Numbered from the stretch's first letter, positions 8,296-18,465 are shown. The stretch is DNA of 48,314 nt from Clostridia bacterium (GCA_017539905.1 JAFYBZ010000029.1:1-48314), one strand, 5' to 3'. The notes: a model not told the origin generated them from the letters alone. Made by a program: numbers and translations.

Positions 8296-10512
8296 ATGCG
8301 AAAATTAGAAAATAGATTCATAAGAATGAAAGAAATAGATGATCTTTTAACTATTTCTGAAGAAGAAAAAAATGCAATAAGAGCTTATAAGGGCTCTGGT
8401 ATATATGACATATTAAATGAACTCGTTGGAGCATATATTCCACTTCAAAGGCAATTAAATGCTAATCATTTGAAAAGAAATAAAGATCAAAAAAAATATT
8501 ATTTTGGTGAGTCTACTCAGGCTATTGAAGAAAAAATCAGAGAAATGGTTAAAATTGCTCAAAACTTATATAGCGCAATGTATAAAAGTGGAACTTATAG
8601 ATACAGTAATAAAGGACCACATAGCTCAAAGAGTCTTGGTAGGGGATCTACTCATAGTTTACTTAGAGGTGATAATGGATTTATATCTTCATCGACATTC
8701 TTAACACCAGAAGAAGCCGAAAGACAGAATACTAGTGTTTATCAAGAATCTATTAATTGGGCTACAAGTAATAATAGAGGTTTGTCTGGTCAAACTTTTT
8801 CTAGAATCAATTTAAAGGCAGATGTTCCTTGTATATATGTTGAAAATTTTGTAGAGGGTAATGGTAGTGAGAGAGAAGTTTTAATATCTCCATTTGTAGA
8901 TATAAAAAGAGATGATTATTCGGGAAGGTTTTATAATGGTGAAGCATTTGTAGGAGGAAAATATATACGACAAGAATTTGTTGAAATATCAGGACGCCCT
9001 CTTTCTAAAATGAGCAAGGAGGATCAACAAAAGGCAGAAGAAGAACTATTCTCAGATATAGAAAGATTAGAAAAAAGTACTGTAAGATATTATGAAATAT
9101 TAAATGAAATAGAAAAAATAGAATTAAAAATTGAAAGCGGTAGAAAATTTTATTTAGATTCACAAAAACAATATTTAGAACAGATAAAAGGATATAGAAC
9201 TATAATATCTGATCCAACAATCTCGGAAGAAAAGTTTGAAGAATTTGATGAAAAATTAGAAAAAGCAACAAGTAGAAAACAAGAGGAAATGATTTTTTAT
9301 AAAGAACAAACTAAAGAGAGAGAGGAAAAACTAGATTTATTCTATAAAGAAAGTGGTGAATTAAAAGAGTATATACTTTCTTGGAAAACAAAGTTTAGAC
9401 AATTAATTGAGGCTAAATGCGCAGATGTTGAAATGGACATAGATAGTCAAATAGATGCTATAGTAAATCCTATTCTTCAAAAAGAAGAAGCAGAGAAAAA
9501 AGCTGAAGAAGAAAGAATAATTAGAGCAAAAGAAGAAGCAAAAATTAGATTAGAAAACGGTGCAAAAGATGGTTTAGACTATTCGGACAAATTTGAAACA
9601 ATAATAGAATCAATTAATAACAATGAGAACTATAAAAAACTTCTTGAAAAGCAAGAAAGAATGACTCTTGCTGGCTTCGGAAAAAAATCGCCTATTGTTC
9701 AACTGAAAATGATTGTTGATAGTATAGGAAGTAAATTCCCAATTGATTATTTAAGTGAAACAGGAAAAAATGAATTAGAAAGCCCATATAATAATGGCAC
9801 TACTCTTATGGATAGAATAAGAGATTTTGAAACAAAAATAAATCAAAGTGCACCATCACTTGCAAATATGGTTAACAATGATTGCAAAAGAACAATTCTT
9901 GAAAATGTTCTAAAGGTTAGAGCCGTTCAAGAAGGAAGAAAATTATACAATAAAAGAAATGAAATTCTTAATGCCAAAATTGGTTTGTTTGGTAAGAAAC
10001 ATAAAGAGGAAGAAAGAAGAATAGCATTAGATCAAATAGACCAAAAATTATCTAGAATAAGAGCTTTTATTGACAATATACAAAAATATGGTTTGGATCA
10101 AAAAGCAGAGTATGATGAAGAAAAGAATCATTGTGGTGCACGCTCAATAGTTGGTGAATTAAGAATTGCATTAACTATGGGTGCAGATAATAATGAAAAA
10201 TCTTTGCTTGAAAGTCTAGAAACAAATGTTAAAAAAGTATTTGGCATAAGCGAGGAAGGAATAGATAAAAAATATCAAGAAGGTATGGCTAGGTATTCTA
10301 GTGAAGATGGAGTAATGGCTTTCTTAAATAAGTATGAACAATTTGTTAATAGAGGAATGCAACAACCACCAAATCATCCACTTTTATCTGAAGCAAGAAT
10401 AATTCAAAAAGAATTAGATGACATTCTAACTATGTCAGCTAGAGAGTATGATAGCGTTTTAAGAAAGAATAATAAGCATCCAATGCCATTTAAACCTATG
10501 GAAAGAGATTGA
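8296..10512 (+). CDS. protein with ADP-ribosyltransferase-like domain and long coiled coils
   Basis: This 738-residue protein has no signal peptide. Residues about 95-215 carry the R-S-E layout of ADP-ribosyltransferase toxins: an arginine in LGRGSTHS (R116), a serine strand FISSSTF (S131-S133, the S-x-S position), and GSEREVLISP with E192-R193-E194 as the E-x-E pair. The strand before the last motif (RINLKADVPCIYVENF) has the length and pattern of clostridial iota/C2-type catalytic domains. Residues about 240-460 are charged, heptad-rich helix, and 460-738 is a second helical region. The start follows GGGGGTGA. It is separated by 2 bases from the pseudouridine synthase. I infer a mono-ADP-ribosyltransferase effector or intracellular modifier; target and partner are unknown. 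Confidence 0.6.
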   Translation: MRKLENRFIRMKEIDDLLTISEEEKNAIRAYKGSGIYDILNELVGAYIPLQRQLNANHLKRNKDQKKYYFGESTQAIEEKIREMVKIAQNLYSAMYKSGTYRYSNKGPHSSKSLGRGSTHSLLRGDNGFISSSTFLTPEEAERQNTSVYQESINWATSNNRGLSGQTFSRINLKADVPCIYVENFVEGNGSEREVLISPFVDIKRDDYSGRFYNGEAFVGGKYIRQEFVEISGRPLSKMSKEDQQKAEEELFSDIERLEKSTVRYYEILNEIEKIELKIESGRKFYLDSQKQYLEQIKGYRTIISDPTISEEKFEEFDEKLEKATSRKQEEMIFYKEQTKEREEKLDLFYKESGELKEYILSWKTKFRQLIEAKCADVEMDIDSQIDAIVNPILQKEEAEKKAEEERIIRAKEEAKIRLENGAKDGLDYSDKFETIIESINNNENYKKLLEKQERMTLAGFGKKSPIVQLKMIVDSIGSKFPIDYLSETGKNELESPYNNGTTLMDRIRDFETKINQSAPSLANMVNNDCKRTILENVLKVRAVQEGRKLYNKRNEILNAKIGLFGKKHKEEERRIALDQIDQKLSRIRAFIDNIQKYGLDQKAEYDEEKNHCGARSIVGELRIALTMGADNNEKSLLESLETNVKKVFGISEEGIDKKYQEGMARYSSEDGVMAFLNKYEQFVNRGMQQPPNHPLLSEARIIQKELDDILTMSAREYDSVLRKNNKHPMPFKPMERD

Positions 10513-10514
10513 TT

Positions 10515-11381
10515 ATGAAAAAAATAATTATTGATTCAAAGAATAATAACAAAAAAATAATTAATATAATTCAATCTAAGTACCCAAAGTGCACTTTGGG
10601 TACTATTCATCGTGCGTTAAGAAATAAAGATATAAAAATAAATGGAGCAAGAATCAAAGAAAATGTTGCTGTTTATGAAGGTGATGAAGTTGAAGTATAC
10701 ATTTCTGATGAATTACTCTTGGGAAATAATCAAGAGTATAAAATTGATAAAAAGAGAATTGCTTACGAAGATGATAATATTTTAATCTATAACAAACCAC
10801 AAAAATTAGAGGTACAAAAAAGCAAAAGCGAAGATGGCTTAGAAGAGATTTTAAAAAAAGATTATAAGTTTATAAAAGCTTGCCATAGACTAGATAGAAA
10901 CACATCTGGACTTGTTATTTTTGCCAAAAATAAAGAGACAGAAGAAGAAATTTTGCAATTAATAAAAGATAGAAAAATAAATAAGTATTATAGGGCAACG
11001 GTTTATGGAATTCCAAAAAACAAAGCAATGACTTTAAAAGCATATTTGTTTAAAGATAGTAAAAAAAGTACAGTTATTATTTCAGATGTTCCTAAAAAAG
11101 GATATCAAGAAATAATTACAAAGTATAGAATTATAGAAGCGGATAAAAAGAATAATACAGCAGTTTTAGAAGTTGAACTAATTACTGGAAGAACACATCA
11201 AATTAGAGCTCATTTAGCTCATATTGGTTATCCAATAATTGGTGATGGAAAATATGGTATAAACCAGGTTAACAAGGCTTTTGGAGAAAAATATCAGCAA
11301 TTAGAAGCATACAAGCTAGTTTTTGATGAATCTATCGATGGCTTTCTAGGGTATTTATCAGGAAAAACTATAATGATATAG
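10515..11381 (+). CDS. RluA-family pseudouridine synthase
   Basis: The product (288 residues) isomerises uridine to pseudouridine in rRNA or tRNA. An S4-like RNA-binding domain occupies residues 1-65. The catalytic motif ACHRLDRNTSGLVIFAK carries the active-site aspartate, and ITGRTHQIRAHLAHIGYPI with GDGKYG is the family C-terminal signature. An in-frame TTG lies two codons upstream, but the ATG at 10515 is the likelier start. The upstream stop codon lies 2 bases before it, so translation is probably coupled. The exact target site (RluC, RluD or other) cannot be told from the sequence. Confidence 0.92.
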   Translation: MKKIIIDSKNNNKKIINIIQSKYPKCTLGTIHRALRNKDIKINGARIKENVAVYEGDEVEVYISDELLLGNNQEYKIDKKRIAYEDDNILIYNKPQKLEVQKSKSEDGLEEILKKDYKFIKACHRLDRNTSGLVIFAKNKETEEEILQLIKDRKINKYYRATVYGIPKNKAMTLKAYLFKDSKKSTVIISDVPKKGYQEIITKYRIIEADKKNNTAVLEVELITGRTHQIRAHLAHIGYPIIGDGKYGINQVNKAFGEKYQQLEAYKLVFDESIDGFLGYLSGKTIMI

Positions 11382-11401
11382 CTGTTTTAAAGGGTATTTT
11401 A

Positions 11402-11430
11402 TTGACAATAGGCCAAGTGCCAACTATAAT
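11402..11430 (+). promoter_or_regulatory. sigma-A type promoter
   Basis: TTGACA (11402-11407), a 17-bp spacer and TATAAT (11425-11430) form a perfect consensus promoter 20 bases after the pseudouridine synthase stop. It serves the small membrane protein at 11498. Confidence 0.88.
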
Positions 11431-11497
11431 GAGGTCAAAGTAAATCTACTAATACAATTTAATAATTATGAAATTGCGAGACATGGAGGTGGCATGA

Positions 11498-11830
11498 GTG
11501 GTCCTTCTTACACTTCTTCGGATTCTGCTAGTTATTACCGTTCTATCATTTCCAATTGTTTTTTCTCTTAAAAACCCGCGTGATAATGTTTTGTACATTC
11601 CATATTGGTTCAGCCTTGCTTTTGAGCTTGTAATGCTTTTTTATCATCCTTTGATTGGTATAATTGTAACAGCATCAGGTTTTATTCTCATAAAATATTT
11701 CATTTATACTGCTGACAATGATGTTTTTACATTTCGCTTCGAAAAAGCAGCGCTATATCTAGTATTAATGGTGTTTTCTTGCGGAGTATTATATGAGGTC
11801 GTAGAGACATGCTTGGGAAGACTGTTTTAA
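11498..11830 (+). CDS. small four-helix membrane protein of unknown function
   Basis: I do not recognise this 110-residue protein. Four hydrophobic stretches are seen (about 2-23, 32-48, 50-70 and 84-105). The start is GTG, chosen because GGAGGTGG lies 7 bases before it; the ATG at 11494 is in another frame and closes after 26 codons. It is a single-gene unit with its own perfect promoter and its own terminator. Codon choice (CGG for R8, CGC, TTC, TCC) differs from the AT-rich neighbours and resembles three other orphan genes in this window. Confidence 0.65.
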   Translation: MVLLTLLRILLVITVLSFPIVFSLKNPRDNVLYIPYWFSLAFELVMLFYHPLIGIIVTASGFILIKYFIYTADNDVFTFRFEKAALYLVLMVFSCGVLYEVVETCLGRLF

Positions 11831-11841
11831 GGGATTATTTA

Positions 11842-11873
11842 GGGCTGTAAAGGTTATTTTACGGCCCATTTTT
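11842..11873 (+). terminator. terminator
   Basis: GGGCTGTAAA (11842-11851) pairs with TTTACGGCCC (11858-11867) with one G-U pair, followed by ATTTTTA. Confidence 0.85.
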
Positions 11874-11886
11874 ATGCAAAAAATAG

Positions 11887-11915
11887 TTGACAAGCCTTGT
11901 TTTCGGTGTTATCAT
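11887..11915 (+). promoter_or_regulatory. promoter of the rplU-rpmA operon
   Basis: TTGACA (11887-11892), a 17-bp spacer and TATCAT (11910-11915) lie about 100 bases upstream of rplU. Confidence 0.8.
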
Positions 11916-11921
11916 AGTGCA

Positions 11922-12003
11922 AGTGTAATCCGCCTAATTGTGGTTTGTAAAATGCCTATTAAAGGCTACCTAAATGAGAGATTAGCGAGTTTTATATGAA
12001 AAG
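11922..12003 (+). promoter_or_regulatory. 5' leader of rplU, probable L21 leader element
   Basis: An untranslated region of about 90 bases separates the promoter from rplU, in the place where Firmicutes carry the structured L21 leader that is thought to bind the ribosomal protein. I see small hairpin potential around GCCTATTAAAGGC (11953-11965) but could not fold it against the family model. Confidence 0.45.
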
Positions 12004-12014
12004 GAGGTGCTACT

Positions 12015-12356
12015 ATGTACGCTGTTATCGATGCATGCGGTAGACAATACAAAGTAGCTGAAGGAGATTTAGTATTCGTTGAGAAATTAGAGGCAAATGA
12101 AGGCGAAAAAGTTACATTTGATCAAGTTCTTTTAATTTCTAATGACGGAAAAGTTACAGTTGGAACACCAACAATCAAAAATGCTAAAGTAGAAGCTACA
12201 GTTGTTAAGCAAGGTAAAGCTAAGAAGATTGTTGTTTTCAAGTACAAGGCTAAGAAGAACGAGAGAAAGAAACAAGGACACAGACAACCTTATACACAAG
12301 TTAAGATTGAAAAAATATCTTCAAAGGCTTCAAGCAAAAAAGAAGATGAAGAATAA
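12015..12356 (+). CDS. rplU: 50S ribosomal protein L21
   Basis: This 113-residue protein has the L21 N-terminus [18 protein letters not shown] and the C-terminal lysine/arginine-rich RNA-binding segment [19 protein letters not shown]. It packs against 23S rRNA. The start follows AAAAGGAGGTG. It begins a two-gene operon with rpmA, 43 bases downstream. Unlike most Firmicutes, no gene for the L27 protease Prp lies between the two. Confidence 0.97.
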   Translation: MYAVIDACGRQYKVAEGDLVFVEKLEANEGEKVTFDQVLLISNDGKVTVGTPTIKNAKVEATVVKQGKAKKIVVFKYKAKKNERKKQGHRQPYTQVKIEKISSKASSKKEDEE

Positions 12357-12399
12357 TTCATTAATTAAAAATTTGTGTATATGAGAGGAGTGAATATAA

Positions 12400-12663
12400 A
12401 TGGCACATAAAAAAGGTATGGGTAGTACCAAAAACGGACGTGATTCCGAAGGTAAAAGATTAGGTGCTAAAAGAGCAGATGGTCAATTCGTACTAGCTGG
12501 AAACATTTTATACAGACAAAGAGGAACAAAGATGCATCCTGGTAAAAATGTTGGAATTGGTAGCGATGACACATTATTTGCTTTAAAAGACGGTATCGTT
12601 AAATTCGAAAGACTAGGAAGAGACAAAAAACAAGTTTCTATAGTTGAAGTAGAGCAAAAATAA
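12400..12663 (+). CDS. rpmA: 50S ribosomal protein L27
   Basis: This 87-residue protein begins [19 protein letters not shown] and contains the conserved [14 protein letters not shown] core. L27 reaches toward the peptidyl-transferase centre with its N-terminal tail. Most Firmicute L27 proteins carry an extra N-terminal peptide ending in FF that the protease Prp removes; here the protein starts directly with the mature-type AHKKG sequence, matching the absence of a prp gene beside it. The start follows AGAGGAGTG. A strong terminator closes the operon. Confidence 0.97.
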   Translation: MAHKKGMGSTKNGRDSEGKRLGAKRADGQFVLAGNILYRQRGTKMHPGKNVGIGSDDTLFALKDGIVKFERLGRDKKQVSIVEVEQK

Positions 12664-12682
12664 TTATAAAAATTGATATTTT

Positions 12683-12716
12683 CCCGGCAAATTTTATTGC
12701 CGGGTTATTTTTTTGT
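12683..12716 (+). terminator. terminator after rpmA
   Basis: CCCGGCAA and TTGCCGGG form an 8-bp GC-rich stem with a short AT loop, followed by a T-rich tail. The rest of the gap to 12884 shows only AT-rich DNA and a possible -10 box near 12813. Confidence 0.9.
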
Positions 12717-12884
12717 TATTTTTGGCTTCAATACATACGGAAATGGGCGATAAGGTGACTTTTTTGTGTTACATTATTATTAAATATGTAGAAAACCGAT
12801 TTTTGTTATGCTAAAATTTTATAGAGTGTTTTTAGCCGTAAGGCTTAAATCAATTTTTAGACTAAAGATTCGGAGTGAATTTTT

Positions 12885-15800
12885 ATGATGAATTTTCTTA
12901 AAGGCGGAGCCAATATATTTAAAAAAATAGTAATGGGAGTAAAAAATGCAATCAAGTTTTTTGCAACTACAATTGGACATGTTGTGTTGTATCTTGTCGC
13001 TGCACTTTTACTTGCTGTTTTAGTATATATAATAGGTCAAATCTTTGCGGCTGCATTTGCAACTTTGCTAGGATTAGATCAACCAGGAGCGAATGACCAA
13101 GCAAAAGATTTAGCATTTTTATCTAGTTTAGAAGATAGTGGCTATTCAGATATGCTATCAGCAGATAATTTGATTAGATACTATTCATATGAGTACGCAG
13201 TATTAATGGATGCTGCAAGATACTTAGAAGAAACAGGTACAACTGAGCTTGAAAAGCATGATGAATCTCCAGTAGATTTTGAAAAAATTAACAGAGCTCA
13301 ATGGGCTTACCTAGCTGCTATCCAATTTGCTTTGAATCAAGAAATTGCGCCTGGAGTATTAGGAAGTAGTGAAGAAGAAAGAGCAACATATGAACCAGAA
13401 GATTACATTCCAAGTGGTGATCCTACAACTAAATATACTATGGGTGATCCTGAAGGAGAATCTGGAGACTCAGGTGATTTATTCTACGAAAAGAAATATA
13501 ACCAATATACAAAAGAATATAGTTTGCAACCATACTTAAGAGTTAATAGAGAAAATGATACATTAAAATATTTCTTTGAGATTAGAGATGGCTCTGATAC
13601 TTCAGATACGCAAACGGCATTCTTCCAAAACGATGTAGATACAGCTACAAATATCAAAAATGGAACTGATATTGGTGGATCTAATCCTTTGGATAATCCA
13701 TCAGGAATAACTTATGATGCAATGTTAAAGCTTGGAAGATATTTCAACTTGGATAATATATCGATGACAATAGGAGGAGTAAAGTATACAGGTAGAGAAT
13801 TACTTGGTTGTTTATTCCGTTTTGAAGGAGGACTTACAAATGGATTAGATGTAAGTTCAGCAGCTGCATTTATTTATAGATATGTATGGCCACTTAGATT
13901 TAATGCTGATTTGAACCATGCAAATGTTGCAGCGTTTACTACTAAAGATGTTAGATATAGTAGTGACTTAGGACAAGTTGATTTGAATCAAGATAACTTT
14001 GCACAAGAATTGTATTACTTAAATACAAGATCTATTACGCATTACAATATACCACTTAGAGTATTATTAGATAGATTCTTGCCTAACGCATCATTACTTT
14101 CAGCTTGGAGATTATTATCTGAAGATGAAAATAAAAATGCTGATAATGAAACAATCGTAGATGATATTATAAAAATATATGATGATGCGTGTTTGACGGA
14201 TGAAGAATATTCTGGAGACAAGATTTTATTAAAAGATGTTTCTCAAATTACTTCAAAGATAAACGAAAAAACTAAAGCAAGTGATTTGCTTGGTAAGACA
14301 TATCTAAAGAACAAAGAAGAAAAATTAGATAATTATTATGATAAGTCTAAAACAAATACAGCATATGCTTCTTACTTACCACTTTGGGATACTAGAAGTG
14401 GAGATGAAGAAGAGGCTACTACTGGCGGAACACCTGCTGGAGGAGAGAGCACGAAGAAGCAATCATTTAAAGGCACTTGTCTAACAGATGACATTGTAGA
14501 TGATATAAAACTTATCCTTACTCACTATGCAAAAGATAGTAAAGTAACTATGGAAAAAGCATTTGTTGATAAAATAGTAAGTGATATTTCTACTGGTAAA
14601 GATGGCAAACCGATATTTGATGAAGAAAAAACAGATGGTAAAGAAGAGATAACAGTTTATAGACGTACAAATAATGGCGGAGCATTTTTAATTAAGTGTG
14701 AAGGTGAATCAGAAGCCAGAGGTGGAGATTATAACACGATTAGAAGTCATTATGGAATATCAAAAACAACTACTCCAAATGATGAATCTATTGTTATTAC
14801 AAATGGTGCGCAAAAATCAACAATAGTAACTGTAGATAGTAGTACAAAATCTCATACTGATGTTGGAAATCCATATACAAATGAAACATATAGAAAATGT
14901 CTAATACCATATTTAAAATTCACATTTAAGATAGAAAAAGGAATTAAAAAGACAGCTGTAATTATTTATGATAATCAAAAATATTATGGCTATGTAATGA
15001 TTGGAAAAGAGATTAAGGATTATTCTAATATTTCTAATAAACATACACTTGTTGAAATGGAAGCCACAACTCTTAAATCTACAACATTTAAGCATTGGGA
15101 GTTAGCACAAAATGGTTCAACAGCTGACAAGAATGAAATAAGTGATGAATGTTGGATAGTAACAGATGCTTTTGAAGGACTTGGATTAGATATTGGTATG
15201 GCAGATGGAAATAATGGATTTAAGTTCCATTGGTATATGTCATGGACAGAGGCCTGGCCAGCTTGCTATGGACCAGAAGATGCATCAGGAAATAAACCAC
15301 TAATTCACTCAAGCGATACCGAAAAACATGATTATACTGAAGATGTCGATTTTCCATTAGATGATGTTGAACTATTAGAAGATTTAGGAATTTCTGGAGA
15401 TTTCTTCCTTCGAATAGTATTGTTTGGAAAAGACTTTAAAGATAAGAAGATTGAGGAAGAATTCCCTGGTCAGCAAATATTCTGGCCAAAAGATAGTACA
15501 GCGATAGTAAGAACTCCTTCGTTTGGAAATGCTTCTGGAGATTTGGATACTGGGCCAGTGCTTGATGCGTTAGGAAAAGCTAGAGATTACCATGTTCCTG
15601 TTGCTAGTGCTAATCCATTAGATGTTCCTTATTGTGATTCATATACACCAAACGCAAATATTATGGATGGAGCTTTAGGAAAAGATGCTTTAGCTGATGA
15701 TGGATCAAATAGGTACGGCGGAGAAGCTACTATGACAGAAGATCCAGGCGAAACATTATTTACAGATAAGATGTATCTTAAATTTAAGGAACTTGGTATT

Positions 15801-18458
15801 ACTACTGAAAGTACAGATGCATTGAAAAAACTTACTTTAAGTGGCGACACGATTTGTGAAATTGTGAAGGACTATTTAAATGAAGATTGGGAAACCAAAA
15901 AATATATAGTGTATAAGTATTATTTGTGGAAGAATTATCGAGATGTAATTCCTTCGTATATCACTGGACCTAGAGATCCTGCTTTTAAAGCTCCTGAGGT
16001 TGTTAATTCTTGTATGGATGCAGTAGCTCTTAAGAAATTAGAAGAGTATGCTGATATGATGAGTCAACATGAGTCGTGCCCTACTCACGGTGGAGGACAT
16101 TGCTCAAAATGTACAATTACAGTTCATCCCGTTGAATTAAAAGATCATACCCAAGTATCAGGCGGAGAACTACCATTCTGGGTTAATGCAATAAATGAGA
16201 TATTAACACTATCAGTTGTTATGCCTACAAGAATGGCGGTATGTCCAATTACTCAAAGAGTATTAGATAAAACAATGCATGGTTACTTTGTAAAGAATGC
16301 AAATTATTGGGCAGCTATTAAAGACATACATAATAAAGAAATAATAGAAGGTGAATTTAAGAATAGAGATAATTATTTCTATCTAATTACTAACAATGGT
16401 TATGCAGAAGGCTTAAAAGATATTGATTCAAAATATCGAAGTGTAAGTTGGAGAACAGGATTATTCGCACCAATATTTGGTGGATTGAATTCAAGTGAAC
16501 AACAAAGAGAAGACGATGTTAAGATGATCTACAGTGAATGGGAGACGGTAGGAAATAGCGGTGTAAATGCTGCAGATCACGCAATAAGAGATTTGGATTA
16601 TTTGATTAAATATAGTAAAGGTATTAAGAAAGATCAAACAGATATTAAAACTTGGAAAGCAAGTGGTGATCCTACAATTGATCCAACATTTGCTTGGCAA
16701 CCAGAGTTATGCACAAATAAGAGCTCGGCAAATCCAAGTGGAGATCCTTATCCATATGTTAATTACAACTCATTTACGTATATGTATGTTCCAGATGAAA
16801 TTCTTGAATTTGATGAATTAACATCAGAAAAGATTTTCTGGATTGATAGATTAATTGCAGTTCCACAAGATCCAATTAATGATGATTACGAAAACAAAAT
16901 GAGAAGTAGATTAAATACATTTACATGGCAAGTTGTTGATTATGATTTGTATAAAGAAACTTTGGGTGATGACGGTAATCACAAAGTATATGCTTTATGG
17001 TTATTTGGAGATCAAGTTTCTAGAGATTTGTACTCATTTGATTCAAATGCAAATGTTGATGAAAATAGTAAAGTAAGTATTTGGGGTGGATTCTCAATTG
17101 CTCATAAGGCAGCAGACTTGTATGGTAGATCACAAACTCAAAGAATTTATAATACTGCTTATGGTAGTCCATCTGGAAAGAAGGAAAAAGAAGTATTTAA
17201 TGAATTTTATGGATACGCATATAATAAATACTCAGAGGGAGAAGCAGGAATTAAAGTAGATGTTGATGGTAGCAAAGATGTTGTATTGTATAGCAAAGGA
17301 AGCTCTCCAAATCATTCAAATAGTAGTGTTGATTTAACTGGTGCATCCGATGTTAGTGGAGAGTTCTTCTACTTTGGAGATAATGGTAATATAGAGTCAC
17401 TTTCACTTACCGAAACAAATGCTGGTTCAGATCTTTTGTATAGTTCAGGAGCTACTATAAAATTAAGACTTGGTGGAAAAGATTATACATTTAATGGCCC
17501 TGCGTCTGCTTCGTATGGATATAATTTATTCATGCTAGCCAGCCAATTAGGAGATGCAGATTTGGCAGAGCAAGAACTTAAGAGCCAACTTGAAAAAGAA
17601 ATGGAATGGCAAGAAGTTAGAGCAGTTGCTCCAGGTATTGTTAGAAATATTGTAAGTAATGCTGTTTCCGGTTTTGGTGTTATTATCACTCACACAGGAA
17701 TACAAGAAGGAACTAATAGAGACTCAGAAACTATTACTACTGCATATTGCCATATGAAGAGATATCCTATGGTACAAGTTGGTCAGTATGTTGGTGCTGG
17801 AACTGTATTAGGTTATGAAGGAACAACTGGTAAGAGTGGTGGATATCACTGCCATATGAACTTGAAGATAGGTAATGGTTCAGTACAAAATGGAAGAAGA
17901 GTTGATGATGCAAGGTCACCAGCTAGATTCATGTATCCATTCTTTACACCATTCTGGTATCAAGAAAAAGCAGAAGAAAATTTAGAAGCTGTAAATGGTA
18001 ATCCTTTACAAAGTGGTTATTTTTCACTTAATAGAACAGCGTTCCCATATGGACAAATAGTTCCATCTGATTTGGCTTCTGTACTTAGAGCACATGAAAA
18101 TGAAGGTGAAATTATAGGCGATGCTACAAATGAAACAAAAGCTTCTCCTATTAAAACAGCTAGTGTAACAAGTGAATTAATGGGACTAAGAAAATCATCA
18201 GGAACAGAATTTGTTGATATTAAAAACTATACTCCTCAAAATGCATTAGTGGATGACGCTTCAAGACTAAAGACAAAAGATGATGAAGGAGAATTTGCTG
18301 TTCCAAGTACAGGTTCAGAGGTACATCGTATTGGTGGAAGTACATATAATGGTGAAACATTACGTACAAATCCAGATTATATTGATGAAGATTTTATTAA
18401 AGATGTTTATGATAATAACCAAAAGATATCTGGAGTACCATCACGTGCTTTGCAATAA
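12885..18458 (+). CDS. giant membrane-anchored protein with C-terminal M23 (LytM)-like domain
   Basis: This 1857-residue protein has an amphipathic N-terminus and one or two hydrophobic helices (about residues 28-66); the remainder looks extracellular, rich in Asp/Asn/Gly and aromatic residues. About residues 1570-1690 match the M23 peptidase core: AVAPGIV strand, TAYCHM, QYVGAGTVLGYEGTTGKSGG, then H1655-C-H1657 (the H-x-H zinc pair). The upstream H-x(n)-D pair of active M23 enzymes is not evident, so the domain may be degenerate or structural, or may use another ligand. A Cys/His cluster near 1065-1076 (SCPTHGGGHCSKC) could bind metal. Large parts match nothing I recognise. The next gene, 61 bases on, is another anchored protein, suggesting one cell-envelope complex. 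Confidence 0.7.
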   Translation: MMNFLKGGANIFKKIVMGVKNAIKFFATTIGHVVLYLVAALLLAVLVYIIGQIFAAAFATLLGLDQPGANDQAKDLAFLSSLEDSGYSDMLSADNLIRYYSYEYAVLMDAARYLEETGTTELEKHDESPVDFEKINRAQWAYLAAIQFALNQEIAPGVLGSSEEERATYEPEDYIPSGDPTTKYTMGDPEGESGDSGDLFYEKKYNQYTKEYSLQPYLRVNRENDTLKYFFEIRDGSDTSDTQTAFFQNDVDTATNIKNGTDIGGSNPLDNPSGITYDAMLKLGRYFNLDNISMTIGGVKYTGRELLGCLFRFEGGLTNGLDVSSAAAFIYRYVWPLRFNADLNHANVAAFTTKDVRYSSDLGQVDLNQDNFAQELYYLNTRSITHYNIPLRVLLDRFLPNASLLSAWRLLSEDENKNADNETIVDDIIKIYDDACLTDEEYSGDKILLKDVSQITSKINEKTKASDLLGKTYLKNKEEKLDNYYDKSKTNTAYASYLPLWDTRSGDEEEATTGGTPAGGESTKKQSFKGTCLTDDIVDDIKLILTHYAKDSKVTMEKAFVDKIVSDISTGKDGKPIFDEEKTDGKEEITVYRRTNNGGAFLIKCEGESEARGGDYNTIRSHYGISKTTTPNDESIVITNGAQKSTIVTVDSSTKSHTDVGNPYTNETYRKCLIPYLKFTFKIEKGIKKTAVIIYDNQKYYGYVMIGKEIKDYSNISNKHTLVEMEATTLKSTTFKHWELAQNGSTADKNEISDECWIVTDAFEGLGLDIGMADGNNGFKFHWYMSWTEAWPACYGPEDASGNKPLIHSSDTEKHDYTEDVDFPLDDVELLEDLGISGDFFLRIVLFGKDFKDKKIEEEFPGQQIFWPKDSTAIVRTPSFGNASGDLDTGPVLDALGKARDYHVPVASANPLDVPYCDSYTPNANIMDGALGKDALADDGSNRYGGEATMTEDPGETLFTDKMYLKFKELGITTESTDALKKLTLSGDTICEIVKDYLNEDWETKKYIVYKYYLWKNYRDVIPSYITGPRDPAFKAPEVVNSCMDAVALKKLEEYADMMSQHESCPTHGGGHCSKCTITVHPVELKDHTQVSGGELPFWVNAINEILTLSVVMPTRMAVCPITQRVLDKTMHGYFVKNANYWAAIKDIHNKEIIEGEFKNRDNYFYLITNNGYAEGLKDIDSKYRSVSWRTGLFAPIFGGLNSSEQQREDDVKMIYSEWETVGNSGVNAADHAIRDLDYLIKYSKGIKKDQTDIKTWKASGDPTIDPTFAWQPELCTNKSSANPSGDPYPYVNYNSFTYMYVPDEILEFDELTSEKIFWIDRLIAVPQDPINDDYENKMRSRLNTFTWQVVDYDLYKETLGDDGNHKVYALWLFGDQVSRDLYSFDSNANVDENSKVSIWGGFSIAHKAADLYGRSQTQRIYNTAYGSPSGKKEKEVFNEFYGYAYNKYSEGEAGIKVDVDGSKDVVLYSKGSSPNHSNSSVDLTGASDVSGEFFYFGDNGNIESLSLTETNAGSDLLYSSGATIKLRLGGKDYTFNGPASASYGYNLFMLASQLGDADLAEQELKSQLEKEMEWQEVRAVAPGIVRNIVSNAVSGFGVIITHTGIQEGTNRDSETITTAYCHMKRYPMVQVGQYVGAGTVLGYEGTTGKSGGYHCHMNLKIGNGSVQNGRRVDDARSPARFMYPFFTPFWYQEKAEENLEAVNGNPLQSGYFSLNRTAFPYGQIVPSDLASVLRAHENEGEIIGDATNETKASPIKTASVTSELMGLRKSSGTEFVDIKNYTPQNALVDDASRLKTKDDEGEFAVPSTGSEVHRIGGSTYNGETLRTNPDYIDEDFIKDVYDNNQKISGVPSRALQ

Positions 18459-18465
18459 TTAAATA

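Noticed and set aside
12357..12399. A hidden prp gene between rplU and rpmA
   Set aside because: The gap is only 43 bases and contains just the ribosome-binding site of rpmA.
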